Positions 63,667 through 64,000 of a DNA stretch of 64,000 bases are shown one piece after another. The stretch comes from Mytilus edulis. Taxonomy: Eukaryota > Mollusca > Bivalvia > Mytilida > Mytilidae. Position 1 is the first letter of the stretch; the number at the start of each line of letters is the position of its first letter. The notes under the pieces were generated by a model. The model worked only from the letters and a program-made list of their open reading frames with translations, had not been told where the DNA came from and did no database searches. Made by a program: the position numbers and the translations under genes. The DNA lies in the NCBI RefSeq assembly GCF_963676685.1, contig NC_092350.1:66085674-66149673 (forward strand). The letters run 5' to 3'.

Positions 63667-64000
63667 CTGAAAAAAAGAAGATATTGAGTAATTCGTATAT
63701 TGCATCATTGTCTAATAGGTCTGAACTAATATTCAAACGAACATTTTAAATTGTCTTTGTTTAGATTAACTTGATTAAGTTAGATAAACGATGTATGGAA
63801 ATTTGATATTTTGAAATCTAATGTATATCAAGATTGATCATTTCAGAATTGAACCCAGTTAACGTTTACACGTAGTTTTGTAGTGCGTCATTGTTATTCT
63901 GATTAAATTCCGCATACGCATGAATGAAAGTGATTTTTACCCAAAAAAGTAAACGAAATGGTATACACACTGAGATTTTCGTCACACTAATTATCATACT

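Larger units (their letters stand above)
58301..64000. other. Introns of EGF module copy 4 and window edge
   Basis: The shared segment recurs at 58420-58800 and 60840-61140. Mussel repeats lie at 61150-61432, 61930-62250 and 62270-62550. Around 63290 the sequence jumps from homology with 50155 to homology with 53160, skipping the ~3-kb part that carries a B-EGF. Beyond 63667 nothing is recognised. Confidence 0.6.

Overview
The window looks like AT-rich nuclear DNA of a bivalve mollusc, most likely a marine mussel (Mytilus or a close relative). Genes are split into short exons by large GT-AG introns. The introns are full of repeat families that I recognise as typical of mussel genomes. There is no prokaryotic gene structure. 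Almost all long open frames are chance frames in repeats. The real coding sequence sits in short phase-matched exons, all on the minus strand.

Gene 1 (1109-8995, minus) is a complete coding sequence of five exons for a small secreted phospholipase A2: 152 codons plus stop when joined, with phases agreeing at every junction. It has a signal peptide, a Ca2+ loop, the CCQVHDNCY catalytic motif and 12 mature cysteines. Immediately downstream of its signal-peptide exon is a ~1 kb array of about 25 units of ~40 bp. Each unit is a copy of the end of that exon plus the start of the intron, so the array is a ladder of 5' splice-site copies.

Gene 2 (13949 to beyond the right edge, minus) is the 3' part of a large modular gene. 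In transcript order it has alternating EGF-like exons (type A 99 nt, type B 105 nt, all phase 1-1) separated by 9-nt microexons, then two or three short Thr/Pro-rich linker exons. It ends with three exons of a C-terminal domain that resembles, tentatively, the BPSL0067 papain-like (NlpC/P60-like) family, with the expected catalytic residues apparently replaced. Eleven EGF exons and seven microexons are visible. The first exons and the start codon lie outside the window.

The region 18-64 kb was built by repeated segmental duplication: a left block (18.2-24.7, 24.7-34.6 and 34.6-36.4 kb) and a right block of A/B EGF modules (43-64 kb). The copies differ by deletions and insertions that remove or truncate exons. 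One left copy carries a 5.8 kb insertion (27519-33306) with terminal inverted repeats and a TA target duplication. It is filled with about 10.5 units of a 430-bp satellite, and the paralogous copy at 23.4 kb preserves the empty site.

From 9 to 13.9 kb is intergenic sequence. No tRNA, rRNA or plus-strand gene is supported. Function of gene 1 follows from strong motifs. Function of gene 2 is inferred from domain type only.
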